This document shows, one piece after another, positions 14,769 through 22,270 of a stretch of 24,647 bases of DNA. Positions within the stretch are counted from its first letter, which is position 1. Every line of letters begins with the position of its first letter. Source of the stretch: Actinomycetes bacterium (GTDB lineage: Bacteria; Actinomycetota; Acidimicrobiia; Acidimicrobiales; Ilumatobacteraceae); the NCBI GenBank assembly GCA_023417265.1, contig JAEZFY010000175.1:1-24647 (forward strand), in the 5' to 3' direction. The translations under genes and the position numbers were made by a program. The notes under the pieces are model-generated. The model saw only the letters and a list, made by a program, of their open reading frames with translations, was not told where the DNA came from and searched no databases.

Positions 14769-15578
14769 TCACTCGGACGGCGGTTCGGTGAGGCGCAGCC
14801 GCACGGTGGTGCCGGGTCGATGCTGGGCGACGACGGCGACGTCGTCGGGGTCCACGACGGCGACGACCGGGTACCCGCCGGTGGTCGGGTGATCGGCGAG
14901 CATCATCACCAACTCGCCACCCGGTGGGGCCTGCACGGCCCCGCGCACGAGCCCCTCACTGGGCAGCTCGTCGGTACGCGCCCGCACGAGCTCGGCGCCG
15001 CGGAGGCGCACGCCGACCCGGCTCGTGTCGGCGACGGTCAGCGTCGCCTCGGTGAGGATCCGCTGCCAGCCGGCGGCGAACCAGTCGGCCCGGGGCCCGG
15101 GCGTACACCGCACGACCTCGCCGAGCGCGCCGAGCGGGGCGACGTCGAGGGTGATCTCACTGCCCGGGTCGTCGCCGATGGCGAACCGGTCGCCGGCGGC
15201 GACGGGCGGTGGGCCGAGCTGGCCGAGCGTGTCGGTCGACGCGCTGGCGAGCACCCGCTCGGTGACCAGCCCGCCGCGCACGGCGACGTAGCTCCACAGC
15301 CGTGCCACGGGTGGCAGGCGGTAGATCTCTCCGGCGGCGAGCGTGAACGGGGCGGTCTCGACGCTGGTGGCGAGCAAGAGCGCCCGCTCGGCGCGCACGA
15401 CCAGGCCGCCGCTGGTCTCGATCAGCGCCGTGTCGTCGTGGTTACCGACGAGTCGGTTGACGAGCGCGCCGAGCCGCCGGTCGACCATCCCGCTCGGCGA
15501 CACGCCGAGGTGGGCGTAGCCGGGTCGCCCGCCGTCCTGGATCGTGGTCGCCCAGCCGGGTTCGAGCACGGTCAGCAC
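14769..15578 (-). CDS. pxpC: 5-oxoprolinase subunit C (biotin-dependent carboxyltransferase-like)
   Basis: 269 residues of the KipA/PxpC type (allophanate hydrolase subunit 2 fold). Recognisable segments are VLEPGWATTIQDGGRPGYAH near the start, VSPSGMVDR, LVGNHDDTALIET, YVAVRGGL, a central GPRADWF, SRVGVRLRG, ELPSEGLVRGAVQAPPGG and the DHPTTGGYPVVAVV element near the C-terminus, all in family order. With PxpA and PxpB it forms the ATP-dependent enzyme that opens 5-oxoproline (pyroglutamate) to glutamate. The GTG at 15578 overlaps the pxpB stop as GTGCTGA, so translation is coupled. It is slightly shorter than typical homologues of about 290-310 residues. Confidence 0.92.
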   Translation of the reverse strand: MLTVLEPGWATTIQDGGRPGYAHLGVSPSGMVDRRLGALVNRLVGNHDDTALIETSGGLVVRAERALLLATSVETAPFTLAAGEIYRLPPVARLWSYVAVRGGLVTERVLASASTDTLGQLGPPPVAAGDRFAIGDDPGSEITLDVAPLGALGEVVRCTPGPRADWFAAGWQRILTEATLTVADTSRVGVRLRGAELVRARTDELPSEGLVRGAVQAPPGGELVMMLADHPTTGGYPVVAVVDPDDVAVVAQHRPGTTVRLRLTEPPSE

Positions 15579-16177
15579 GGCACGAACCGGACCCGGTCGC
15601 CGGGCTGGATCAGCGCCGGCGGCTCGGCGCCGGCGTCGAACAGGGTCGCCTCGGTGGTGCCCAGCAGGTGCCAGCCGCCCGGCGACACACGCGGGTAGAC
15701 GGCGCTGTACTCCCCGGCGATCGCCACCGAACCGGCCGGTACGCGTGTGCGCGGGGACGCCCGGCGCGGCAGGCGTAGCTCGTCGGGCAAGCCGGAGAGG
15801 TAGGCGAAGCCCGGACTGAAGCCGCAGAAGGCGGCCGTGTACTCGGCCCCGCTGTGGCGCGTGACGAGCTCGTCGGCTGCGAGCCCGAGCGCGGCCGCGA
15901 CCGCAGCGAGGTCGGGGCCGTCGTAGCGGACGCGGATCGTGACGAGGGTACGCGGGCCCGCACCGGCGGCCGCCGCATCGATCGTCGGCAGGCGGACACG
16001 CACGCCAACAAGCGTCGTCGGGTCGGTGCAGGCGATCAGCACGGTCTGCGCGCCGGGCACGACGTCGACCACACCGGGCAGGTGCGCGGCACGCACGGCG
16101 AGCGCCCACCCGGCGGGGTCGGCGAGGCCGCCGACGAGCACCGCCCGGGTGCCCATCGCCCGCAGCTCCACCGTCAC
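15572..16177 (-). CDS. pxpB: 5-oxoprolinase subunit B
   Basis: 201 residues of the KipI/PxpB family (allophanate hydrolase subunit 1 fold). The diagnostic stretch CGFSPGFAYLSGLPDELRLP and the following RRASPRTRVPAGSVAIAGEY are present and match the family order; VSPGGWHLLGTT and a final PGDRVRFVP complete the domain. It works with PxpA and PxpC in ATP-dependent 5-oxoproline hydrolysis. The GTG at 16177 overlaps the pxpA stop codon as GTGA, and its own stop overlaps pxpC, making one tightly coupled three-gene operon. It is cytoplasmic, with no signal peptide. Confidence 0.92.
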   Translation of the reverse strand: MTVELRAMGTRAVLVGGLADPAGWALAVRAAHLPGVVDVVPGAQTVLIACTDPTTLVGVRVRLPTIDAAAAGAGPRTLVTIRVRYDGPDLAAVAAALGLAADELVTRHSGAEYTAAFCGFSPGFAYLSGLPDELRLPRRASPRTRVPAGSVAIAGEYSAVYPRVSPGGWHLLGTTEATLFDAGAEPPALIQPGDRVRFVPC

Positions 16178-16893
16178 CCCGTGAACGCGGCGATGCCGAA
16201 GCCGGCCTGTTCGAGCGCGCCGCGCACAGCGCTTGCCAGCTCGACCGCGCCGGGGGTGTCGCCGTGAACGCAGATCGAGCGTGCCCGCTCGGCGAGGGCG
16301 ACCGCCTGGACCGCCGCGGTGGCGGGGTCGTCGATGACGGCGCCGGGTTGACCGCGCGGGACGAGCGTGCCGTCGGCGAGGTAGGCGCGGTCGGCGTACG
16401 CCTCGGGTACGGCGAGCATCCCGGCCGCCTCGGCGAAGTCGAGCAACGCCGAGCCGGGCGCGCCGAGCACGGCCATGGCCGGGTCGTACTCGTGGGCCGC
16501 GGCGACGACTGCTTCGGCTTGTTGCGGATGGGTCGAGCAGGCGTGGTACAGCGCGCCGTGCGGCTTCACGTACTGCACCGCCGCGCCGGCGACCTGGGCG
16601 AACGCGTCGAGCGCGCCGAGCTGGTACAACACCGCGTCACGCAACTCGCGCGGATCGATGTCGATGAACCGCCGCCCGAATCCGGCGAGGTCGGGGTAGC
16701 TCACCTGGGCCCCGATCGCGACGCCGTGCTCGGCGGCGAGCCGGCAGGTGCGCCGCAACGTGCTCGGATCGCCGGCGTGGAATCCGCAGGCGATGTTGGC
16801 GGAGCTGACGATGGCCAGCATCGCCGCGTCGTCACCGAGGCGCCACACGCCGTACGACTCGCCGAGATCGGCGTTGAGATCGATGCTGCGCAC
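16174..16893 (-). CDS. pxpA: 5-oxoprolinase subunit A (LamB/YcsF family)
   Basis: 239 residues, near the family's roughly 250. The N-terminal IDLNADLGESYGVWRLGDDA and SANIACGFHAGDP are the hallmark metal/substrate motifs of LamB/YcsF proteins; VQYVKPHGALY, EAYADRAYLADGTLVPR and ICVHGDTPGAVELA follow in the expected places. It is the deacetylase-like (TIM-barrel-like) subunit of the PxpABC 5-oxoprolinase, which recycles damaged N-terminal or free pyroglutamate. It is first in the operon. The GTG at 16893 has TAGATT six bases upstream, consistent with a leaderless transcript. Confidence 0.93.
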   Translation of the reverse strand: MRSIDLNADLGESYGVWRLGDDAAMLAIVSSANIACGFHAGDPSTLRRTCRLAAEHGVAIGAQVSYPDLAGFGRRFIDIDPRELRDAVLYQLGALDAFAQVAGAAVQYVKPHGALYHACSTHPQQAEAVVAAAHEYDPAMAVLGAPGSALLDFAEAAGMLAVPEAYADRAYLADGTLVPRGQPGAVIDDPATAAVQAVALAERARSICVHGDTPGAVELASAVRGALEQAGFGIAAFTG

Positions 16894-16899
16894 ACGACG

Positions 16900-16905
16900 A
16901 ATCTA
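16900..16905 (-). promoter_or_regulatory. -10 of the pxpABC operon (leaderless type)
   Basis: TAGATT (TANNNT) on the minus strand ends exactly 6 nt before the GTG of pxpA, so transcription is expected to begin at or next to the start codon. No good -35 is visible. Confidence 0.5.
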
Positions 16906-16947
16906 GGCGGCCACCGGCTGGCGCGCGGCCGGCGTGGGTGTGCGTCT

Positions 16948-17000
16948 CCGTAGTGGCCGGTCCGCAATTCCGTAGTCGTCCGATTCGGAAAATACGTAGT
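16948..17000. promoter_or_regulatory. Three CGTAGT direct repeats in the divergent gap
   Basis: CCGTAGT at 16948-16954, CCGTAGT at 16970-16976 and ACGTAGT at 16994-17000 lie on the plus strand with spacings of 22 and 24 bp, about two helical turns. They occupy an unusually AT-rich pocket of the 205-bp region between pxpA and the lipoprotein gene. This suits binding sites for a regulator acting on one or both genes; no regulator is identified. Confidence 0.35.
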
Positions 17001-17004
17001 TCGT

Positions 17005-17063
17005 ACGGGCGCCAAGCCCGTTCGGTTCTGTCACTGTGCTGATGTCCGAGCGATTCCTCGGAC
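17005..17063 (+). promoter_or_regulatory. Two small hairpins upstream of the lipoprotein start
   Basis: acgggc (17005-17010) pairs with gcccgt (17016-17021) across a 5-nt loop, and gtccgag (17044-17050) pairs perfectly with ctcggac (17057-17063) across a 6-nt loop. The second is likely inside the mRNA leader, 35 bp before the ATG at 17099, and could stabilise the message. The transcription start is not identifiable by eye. Confidence 0.35.
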
Positions 17064-17098
17064 CGCAGCGGAACCCTTACACGAAAGCCACAACCACC

Positions 17099-17929
17099 AT
17101 GTCACGCACCCGTCCCTTGACCGCGCTCGTCCTGACCGCCGGTCTCGCCCTCACCGTCACCGCCTGCGGCGACGACGAAGACGACACGACGACCACCGAG
17201 GCGCCGGCCGCCACGGCCGCCCCGACGCCGACGGTGGGCGATACCAGCGCCCCCGGCACCAGCTCCCCCGCCGGCGCTCCGGCGGCGGGCGACACCGCCG
17301 CGTTCTGCGCGGCCGAACTCGAGATCGAGGCCGCCGTCAACTCCGAAGGCGACCCGACCGAGGCAATCGCCGCCGCCACCGCGGTGGCCCCAGCCGATGT
17401 CCAGCCGGCGTTCACGGATCTCGTCGCCGCATTCGGGGCCGGCGGCCCCGAGTCGCCCGAGTTCTCCGCCGCCTACGACAGCGTGATCACCTGGATGTCC
17501 GAGAACTGCGGCTTCACGGTGATCGACGCGACCGCCACCGAATACGCCTACGCCGGCGTGCCCGAAGAGATCCCCGCCGGCCCGACCATCATCAACATGA
17601 CCAACCTCGGCGACGAGTTCCACGAGTTCATCCTGTTCCGCAAGGCCGACGGGGTGACCGACAGCGCGCTCGACATCGTGGCTCTGCCCGAAGAGGAGAT
17701 GATGTCGAAGGCCTCGTTCGCGGCGGCGGCGTTCGGCCCGCCGGATGCGGTCGCCCACGGCGTCGCCGAGTTGGCAGCCGGCGAGTACTTCGCGATCTGC
17801 TTCCTGCCGGAGAACGCCACCCCTGAAGTGATGGCCCAGATGGAGGGCCCGGAGAGCTCGCTGCCCGAAGGCGCCGGCCCGCCGCACTTCACGCACGGCA
17901 TGGTGGTCGAGTTCACCGTCACCGGCTGA
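17099..17929 (+). CDS. Lipoprotein with cupredoxin-like C-terminal domain
   Basis: 276 residues. Signal sequence MSRTRPLTALVLTAGLALTV ends in the lipobox VTAC with lipidation Cys23. A Thr/Ala/Pro linker (25-65) reaches a helical domain (about 66-140) bracketed by two cysteines, C70 and C137, likely disulfide-bonded. The last 120 residues look like a plastocyanin-type fold: INMTNLGDEFHEF with H175, then LAAGEYFAICFLP with C234, then H263-x4-M268 in the final PHFTHGM segment, the H-C-H-M order of a type 1 copper site. This resembles copper-binding domains ending C-F-x-P...P-H-x-x-x-G-M that I recall from actinobacteria and haloarchaea. An extracellular electron-transfer or copper-handling role is inferred. 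The start is ATG 17099, before the signal peptide; GTG 17036 would add 21 residues that spoil the signal peptide. Confidence 0.85.
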   Translation: MSRTRPLTALVLTAGLALTVTACGDDEDDTTTTEAPAATAAPTPTVGDTSAPGTSSPAGAPAAGDTAAFCAAELEIEAAVNSEGDPTEAIAAATAVAPADVQPAFTDLVAAFGAGGPESPEFSAAYDSVITWMSENCGFTVIDATATEYAYAGVPEEIPAGPTIINMTNLGDEFHEFILFRKADGVTDSALDIVALPEEEMMSKASFAAAAFGPPDAVAHGVAELAAGEYFAICFLPENATPEVMAQMEGPESSLPEGAGPPHFTHGMVVEFTVTG

Positions 17930-17968
17930 GCGACCCTCAGCCGAGCTGCGGGCCACCGCCTGCTGCGG

Positions 17969-18772
17969 TCAGCGCCGAACGGCGCGGCGGTAGCGGGCGG
18001 TGGCCAGCGGCGCGAACACGGCGACGATGATGAAGACCCACAAGATGGTGTACAGCTCGGGGTGCTGGAGCGGCCACGCCGTCGGCTCGGGCATGTCGGG
18101 GGGCACGTTCCCGAACCGTTCCCGGGCCGCCTGGGTGACGGTCGACACCGGATTCCATTCGGCGATCGTGCGCAGCGGCCCGGGCAGGTTGCTCGACATC
18201 ACGAACGTGTTGGCGATGAACGTCGCCGGGAAGATCACCATGAACGAGGCGTTGTTGACGACCTCGACGCTCGGCACCACCAAGCCGACCCACGCCATGA
18301 TCCACGACACCGCGTAGGCGAACAGGAGCAGGAGGGCGAACCCGATCAGGGCGTCGAGGATGCCGTCGCGGATCCGCCACCCGATCAGCAGGCTCGTCAG
18401 GGCCATGATCACGAGCGACAAGAAGTTGTAGATCACGTCGCTGGCCGTACGCCCGGCGAGCACCGCCACCCGCGACATCGGCAGCGCCCGGAAGCGGTTG
18501 ATGATGCCCTTCTGCATGTCTTCGGCGATGCCGGCACCGGTGAACGTGGCGCCGAAGACGACCGTCTGGGCGAAGATCCCCGGGGCGAGGAACTCCTTGT
18601 ACGACATGCCCGGGATCGCGATCGAGTCGCCGAACACGTAACCGAACAACAAGATGAACATGATCGGCGAGAGCAGCACGAACACGACCACTTCGGGTTG
18701 GCGGCGCAGCTTGATGACGTTGCGCTTGGCGATCACCGACGAGTCGGCGAGGACGTTGGCGACGACACTCAT
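17969..18772 (-). CDS. ABC-2 type exporter permease (DrrB-like)
   Basis: 267 residues with about six hydrophobic spans (VVVFVLLSPIMFILLFGYVF first), the ABC-2 permease pattern. The region GIAEDMQKGIINRFRALPMS is characteristic of the coupling helix of DrrB-type permeases, and MAWVGLVVPSVEVVNNASFM followed by FIANTFVMSSNLPGPLR is typical of the last half. It pairs with the ATPase whose stop codon overlaps this ATG as ATGA. Such pairs export hydrophobic drugs, lipids or polyketides; the substrate cannot be deduced. It converges on the lipoprotein gene, 39 bp away. Confidence 0.92.
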   Translation of the reverse strand: MSVVANVLADSSVIAKRNVIKLRRQPEVVVFVLLSPIMFILLFGYVFGDSIAIPGMSYKEFLAPGIFAQTVVFGATFTGAGIAEDMQKGIINRFRALPMSRVAVLAGRTASDVIYNFLSLVIMALTSLLIGWRIRDGILDALIGFALLLLFAYAVSWIMAWVGLVVPSVEVVNNASFMVIFPATFIANTFVMSSNLPGPLRTIAEWNPVSTVTQAARERFGNVPPDMPEPTAWPLQHPELYTILWVFIIVAVFAPLATARYRRAVRR

Positions 18773-19806
18773 GCCGGCACCTCCGTCCGCGCGTGCGTGG
18801 GTTGTCGATCGCTCGGGCCGCCCGGCGGGCCGTCGTCGGCACCGGCTTGGGCGACGTGGCCGGTCAGGCTGAGGAACACGTCGTCAAGGGTCGGCCGGCG
18901 CAACCCGATGTCGTGCACCTCGACGCCGCGCTCGCGCAGCTCGGTGAGCGCCGTTGCCAGAGCGCTCACGCCGGTGGTCACCGGCGCCAGGAGCCGCCGG
19001 CCGGGCGCGTCGACGTCGACGTCGCCCCCGGCCACCCCGCGCATGACGGCCTCGGCGGTCGGGACGTCGTCGTCGTTGACGATCACCAGCTCGATCCGTT
19101 CGCCGCCGACTTGGGCTTTGAGTTCGTCGGCGGTGCCGTGGGCGATCGCCTGGCCGTGGTCGATGACCACGATGTCGTCGGCGAGCTGATCGGCTTCTTC
19201 GAGATACTGGGTGGTGAGCAGCAGCGTCGTGCCGCGTCCGACGAGCTCGCGGATGATGTCCCACAGCTCGACCCGGCTGCGCGGGTCGAGCCCGGTGGTC
19301 GGTTCGTCGAGGAAGATCACCGGCGGTTCGGCGACGAGCGCCCCGGCCAGGTCGAGCCGCCGGCGCATACCGCCCGAGTACGTCTTGGCGGGGCGGTTGG
19401 CCGCGTCGGACAGCGAGAAGCGGTCGAGCAACTCCTGGGCGCGGGCGCGCGAGCGGGCCCGGCCGAGCCGGTAGAGACGCCCGATCATGTCGAGGTTCTC
19501 GAACCCCGTGAGCAGCTCGTCGACCGCCGCGTACTGGCCCGACAGGCCGATCCGCCGGCGGACTTCGGCGGGTTCGCGGCGCACGTCGGCGCCGGCAACC
19601 GTCGCCTCGCCGGCGTCGGGCACGAGCAGCGTGGTGAGGATCGACACGGCGGTGGTCTTGCCGGCCCCGTTCGGCCCGAGCAGCCCGAGCACCGTTCCTT
19701 GCGGAACTTCGAGGTCGAGGCCGGCGAGCGCGGTGACCTTGCCGGACCGGGAGGGGAACGTCTTGACGAGCCCGGACGCGACGACAGAAGCGGTAGCTGA
19801 CGGCAT
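18769..19806 (-). CDS. ABC exporter ATP-binding protein (DrrA-like)
   Basis: 345 residues. Walker A GPNGAGKT (44-51), Q-loop Q91 in GLSGQYAAVDE, signature YSGGM (143-147), Walker B VIFLDEPT (163-170), and a glutamine (Q200) at the switch-histidine position in LLTTQYLEEADQ, which is usual in the DrrA family. The C-terminal RRPTLDDVFLSLTGH is the DrrA-type regulatory tail. It powers the overlapping permease. The ATG at 19806 is preceded by TACAGT seven bases upstream, so the pair probably has its own leaderless transcript despite lying 27 bp after the ACT-domain gene. Confidence 0.94.
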   Translation of the reverse strand: MPSATASVVASGLVKTFPSRSGKVTALAGLDLEVPQGTVLGLLGPNGAGKTTAVSILTTLLVPDAGEATVAGADVRREPAEVRRRIGLSGQYAAVDELLTGFENLDMIGRLYRLGRARSRARAQELLDRFSLSDAANRPAKTYSGGMRRRLDLAGALVAEPPVIFLDEPTTGLDPRSRVELWDIIRELVGRGTTLLLTTQYLEEADQLADDIVVIDHGQAIAHGTADELKAQVGGERIELVIVNDDDVPTAEAVMRGVAGGDVDVDAPGRRLLAPVTTGVSALATALTELRERGVEVHDIGLRRPTLDDVFLSLTGHVAQAGADDGPPGGPSDRQPTHARTEVPA

Positions 19807-19813
19807 GTTTGCG

Positions 19814-19819
19814 ACTGTA
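19814..19819 (-). promoter_or_regulatory. -10 of the DrrA/DrrB-type operon (leaderless type)
   Basis: TACAGT (TANNNT) on the minus strand ends 7 nt before the ATG at 19806, within the 27-bp gap after the ACT-domain gene. No -35 is obvious; it would lie in the end of that gene. Confidence 0.45.
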
Positions 19820-19833
19820 CGCGCGACCAGCGG

Positions 19834-20478
19834 TCAGATCGTGTCCGGTTTGGCACCGGCCAGGAGCACGTCGGCGATCCGGGCGAACAGCGTGAGGCGC
19901 ACGCGCTCGCGGGCGTGCACGGGCCGGTCGGGTCGCCCGGCGGCGATCCACCGGCCGCTGCGCGGCAGGTCGGCCCAGAACAGGTCGCTCGCCGCCCCGG
20001 CGTAGTCGCCGCCGTCGGTGAGGTGCTGGCTCCCGGCCAACAGCGACGACACGTATTCGGGCGCCGGCGGGTCACCCGCCGCGGCGACCTCTCGCTCGCC
20101 GTCGCACACCATCGCCCACGACGCCTCGGTGAGGCGCGCGATCGCGGTGACGAGCCCGTCGATGCGGTCAGCGGGGGCGGTCTCGGCGAGCTCGGCGGCG
20201 AGCGCCAGGGCGAGCTGGCCGCCGTCGGTGTGCTCGTCGACGGTGGGGCGCACGTGCTCGACCGACACCCCGTCGATGGCGTGCACCTCGTGGACCATCA
20301 GGTCGACGATCGATTCGTCGGGTAGCGCCACCACGAGCTCGTCGATGACGCGGCCGCCACCGACTTCGAGGATGTCGATGCCCAGCACGTCGCCCTTCAC
20401 CGAACCGATCCGGCTAGCGACCTGGCCGAGCGCGCCCGGTCGGTCGGGCAGCCAAACGCGGACGACGACGGTGTGCAC
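19834..20478 (-). CDS. ACT-domain protein of unknown function
   Basis: 214 residues. The first 75 form an ACT domain: VVVRVWLPDRPGALGQVASR with the D-R-P-G-x-L loop, then VLGIDILEVGGGRVIDELVV. The second half is helical, with no recognised motif, and ends ARIADVLLAGAKPDTI. ACT domains bind small ligands, usually amino acids, and regulate metabolism; the ligand is unknown. The gene lies 59 bp after the AlaC-like aminotransferase on the same strand, which hints at amino-acid regulation. The GTG at 20478 has TAGCCT eight bases upstream, another candidate leaderless start. Confidence 0.8.
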   Translation of the reverse strand: MHTVVVRVWLPDRPGALGQVASRIGSVKGDVLGIDILEVGGGRVIDELVVALPDESIVDLMVHEVHAIDGVSVEHVRPTVDEHTDGGQLALALAAELAETAPADRIDGLVTAIARLTEASWAMVCDGEREVAAAGDPPAPEYVSSLLAGSQHLTDGGDYAGAASDLFWADLPRSGRWIAAGRPDRPVHARERVRLTLFARIADVLLAGAKPDTI

Positions 20479-20486
20479 GTGCGAGG

Positions 20487-20492
20487 AGGCTA
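20487..20492 (-). promoter_or_regulatory. Candidate -10 of the ACT-domain gene
   Basis: TAGCCT (TANNNT) on the minus strand ends 8 nt before the GTG at 20478 in the short gap after the aminotransferase gene. Confidence 0.35.
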
Positions 20493-20537
20493 GGGACGCT
20501 GTGTAACGGGCCTGCTACGGCTCTGTGACCGTCCGGG

Positions 20538-21740
20538 TCAGAGCTTGGTGAGACCCTTGCGCAGGCTGCGGATCGCCTGGCTGATCCGGCGTTCGTTCTC
20601 GATCAGAGCGAAGCGCACGTAGCCCTCGCCACCGGGACCGAACCCGAGCCCCGGCGAGAGGGCGACGTTGCAGTCGCGCACGAGCATCGAGCAGAACTCG
20701 ACCGAATCCATCTCGCGGTAGGCCTCGGGGATCGGCGCCCACACGAACATCGTGCCACCCGGCTTGGGGACGTCCCAGCCGATCCGGCCGAGCCCGTCGA
20801 TCAGCGCGTCGCAGCGCTTCTCGTACGTGGCGCAGATCTCCTTCGGGTACTCGGAGGCCTCGTTGAGCGTGACCGTCGAGGCGATCTGCACCGGCTGGAA
20901 CGTGCCGTAGTCGAGGTAGCTCTTGAGCTTCACCAGTGCCTGCACGACGTCGGCGTTGCCGACCAGGAACGCCGACCGCCAGCCGGCCATCGAAAAGCTC
21001 TTGGTGAGCGAGTACTGCTCGACGGCGACGTCCTTGGCGCCCTCTGCCTGGAGGATCGACGGGGGCTGCACGCCGCCGAAGCCGACGTCGGCGTAGGCGA
21101 AGTCGTGGACCGCGATCATCTCGCGTTCGCGACAGAAGTCGACGACTCGCTGCATGAACGCCAGATCGACGGTGGCGCCGGTGGGGTTGTGCGGGAACGA
21201 GATCACCAACACCCGCGGCTTGGGCCACCCGACGTCGTAGGCGGTGTGCAGGTCGTGGAAGAAGTTGTCGGCGAAGTTGGCCCGCTCGTCGGGGTGACTC
21301 AGGCCGCGCATCGGCACCTGGCGCAGGTCGGCCCCGGCGAACAGCGGGCCGTACATGTGGATCGGGTAGCTCGGCGTGGGCACGATCGCCGCGTCGCCGC
21401 GGTCGAGGAGCACCCACATGAGGTGCGAGAAGCCCTCCTTGGAGCCGATCGTGTTGGTGATCTCGAGCTCGGGGTCGAGCTCGACGCCCCACGTGCGCTG
21501 GTAGTAGCCGGCCATTGCCTCGCGCAGCTTCGGCAGGCCACGCGACAGCGAGTAGCGGTGGTTCCGCGGGTTGCGCGCCGCTTCGGCGAGCTTCTCGACG
21601 GCGACCTGCGGCGAGGGGATGTCGGGGTTGCCGAAGCCGAGGTCGACCACGTCCGCCCCGGCCCGCCGAGCCTCGATCTTCAAGTTGTTGATGATCGTGA
21701 ACACATACGGGGGCAGATTGGTGATCCGGCGGAATTCCAT
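20538..21740 (-). CDS. AlaC-like class I/II aminotransferase
   Basis: 400 residues, with the order and wording of E. coli AlaC (glutamate-pyruvate aminotransferase) as I recall it: RITNLPPYVF, LGFGNPDIPSP, GSKEGFSHLM, PTPSYPIHMYG, SFPHNPTG, VHDFAYADVGF, the PLP-binding lysine K247 in SLTKSFSMAGWR, and YVRFALIENERRISQAIRS near the end. It is PLP-dependent and likely makes alanine from pyruvate and glutamate, though related LL-DAP or aspartate aminotransferases share much of this. It is divergent from pyrophosphatase with only 19 bp between start codons; TAACCT eight bases before the ATG overlaps the other gene's -10. Confidence 0.9.
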   Translation of the reverse strand: MEFRRITNLPPYVFTIINNLKIEARRAGADVVDLGFGNPDIPSPQVAVEKLAEAARNPRNHRYSLSRGLPKLREAMAGYYQRTWGVELDPELEITNTIGSKEGFSHLMWVLLDRGDAAIVPTPSYPIHMYGPLFAGADLRQVPMRGLSHPDERANFADNFFHDLHTAYDVGWPKPRVLVISFPHNPTGATVDLAFMQRVVDFCREREMIAVHDFAYADVGFGGVQPPSILQAEGAKDVAVEQYSLTKSFSMAGWRSAFLVGNADVVQALVKLKSYLDYGTFQPVQIASTVTLNEASEYPKEICATYEKRCDALIDGLGRIGWDVPKPGGTMFVWAPIPEAYREMDSVEFCSMLVRDCNVALSPGLGFGPGGEGYVRFALIENERRISQAIRSLRKGLTKL

Positions 21741-21747
21741 CGCGGGT

Positions 21748-21754
21748 TAGGTTA
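21748..21754. promoter_or_regulatory. Shared symmetric -10 for divergent aminotransferase and pyrophosphatase
   Basis: The 19-bp gap contains ttaggtta (21747-21754). Read forward, TAGGTT (21748-21753) ends 6 nt before the pyrophosphatase GTG at 21760. Read in reverse, TAACCT (21749-21754) ends 8 nt before the aminotransferase ATG at 21740. One near-palindromic element can thus serve as -10 for two leaderless transcripts. Confidence 0.5.
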
Positions 21755-21759
21755 CGTCC

Positions 21760-22257
21760 GTGAAGGCTCCGGCTGATGGCTGCGTTTGGGTGTGCATCGA
21801 GATCCCGCGTGGCAGCCGCAACAAGTACGAGATCGACCACGACACCGGGGTGGTCATGCTCGACCGGCGGCTGTTCACCGCCACCACCTACCCCGCCGAC
21901 TACGGGTTCGTGCCTGAAACGCTCGGTGGCGACGGCGATCCGCTCGACGCCTTGGTCTTGCTCGAGGACTCGGTGTTCCCCGGTGTGTGGGTGCAGGCGC
22001 GCCCCGTGGGCGTGCTCTACATGGAAGACGAAGCCGGCGAGGACGCCAAGCTGATCTGCGTCCCCCCGAAGGAGCCGCGCTGGGCCGCGGTGCACGACCT
22101 CGCCGACCTGACCCCCCAGTTGATCGCCGAGATCCAGCACTTCTTCGAGGTCTACAAGGCGCTCGAACCGAACAAGCACAGCTCGACCGCCGGGCTCGGC
22201 GGGGCGACCGAGGCGTGGGCCGAGATCGCCGAGGCGCGAGCGAACTACGCCCGCTGA
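21760..22257 (+). CDS. ppa: Inorganic pyrophosphatase, family I
   Basis: 165 residues, typical for soluble bacterial PPase. EIPRGSRNKYEIDHDTGVV carries the start of the active site, TTYPADYGFVPETLGGDGDP leads into the metal-binding signature DGDPLDALVL, and EDAKLICVPPKEPRW, then HFFEVYKALEPNK, complete the family pattern. It hydrolyses PPi with Mg2+ in the cytoplasm, driving biosynthesis. Before IEIPRGS the protein has about a dozen residues (KAPADGCVWVC), an unusual but short N-terminus; the leaderless -10 six bases before GTG 21760 supports this start. It converges on the ROK kinase gene with a 13-bp gap. Confidence 0.96.
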   Translation: MKAPADGCVWVCIEIPRGSRNKYEIDHDTGVVMLDRRLFTATTYPADYGFVPETLGGDGDPLDALVLLEDSVFPGVWVQARPVGVLYMEDEAGEDAKLICVPPKEPRWAAVHDLADLTPQLIAEIQHFFEVYKALEPNKHSSTAGLGGATEAWAEIAEARANYAR

Positions 22258-22270
22258 CCCTCGGGCGGGC

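Noticed and set aside
20479..20537. Possible small gene or terminator between the aminotransferase and the ACT-domain gene
   Set aside because: Only 59 bp, with no convincing stem-loop or start codon plus ribosome site; only the TAGCCT -10 stands out.
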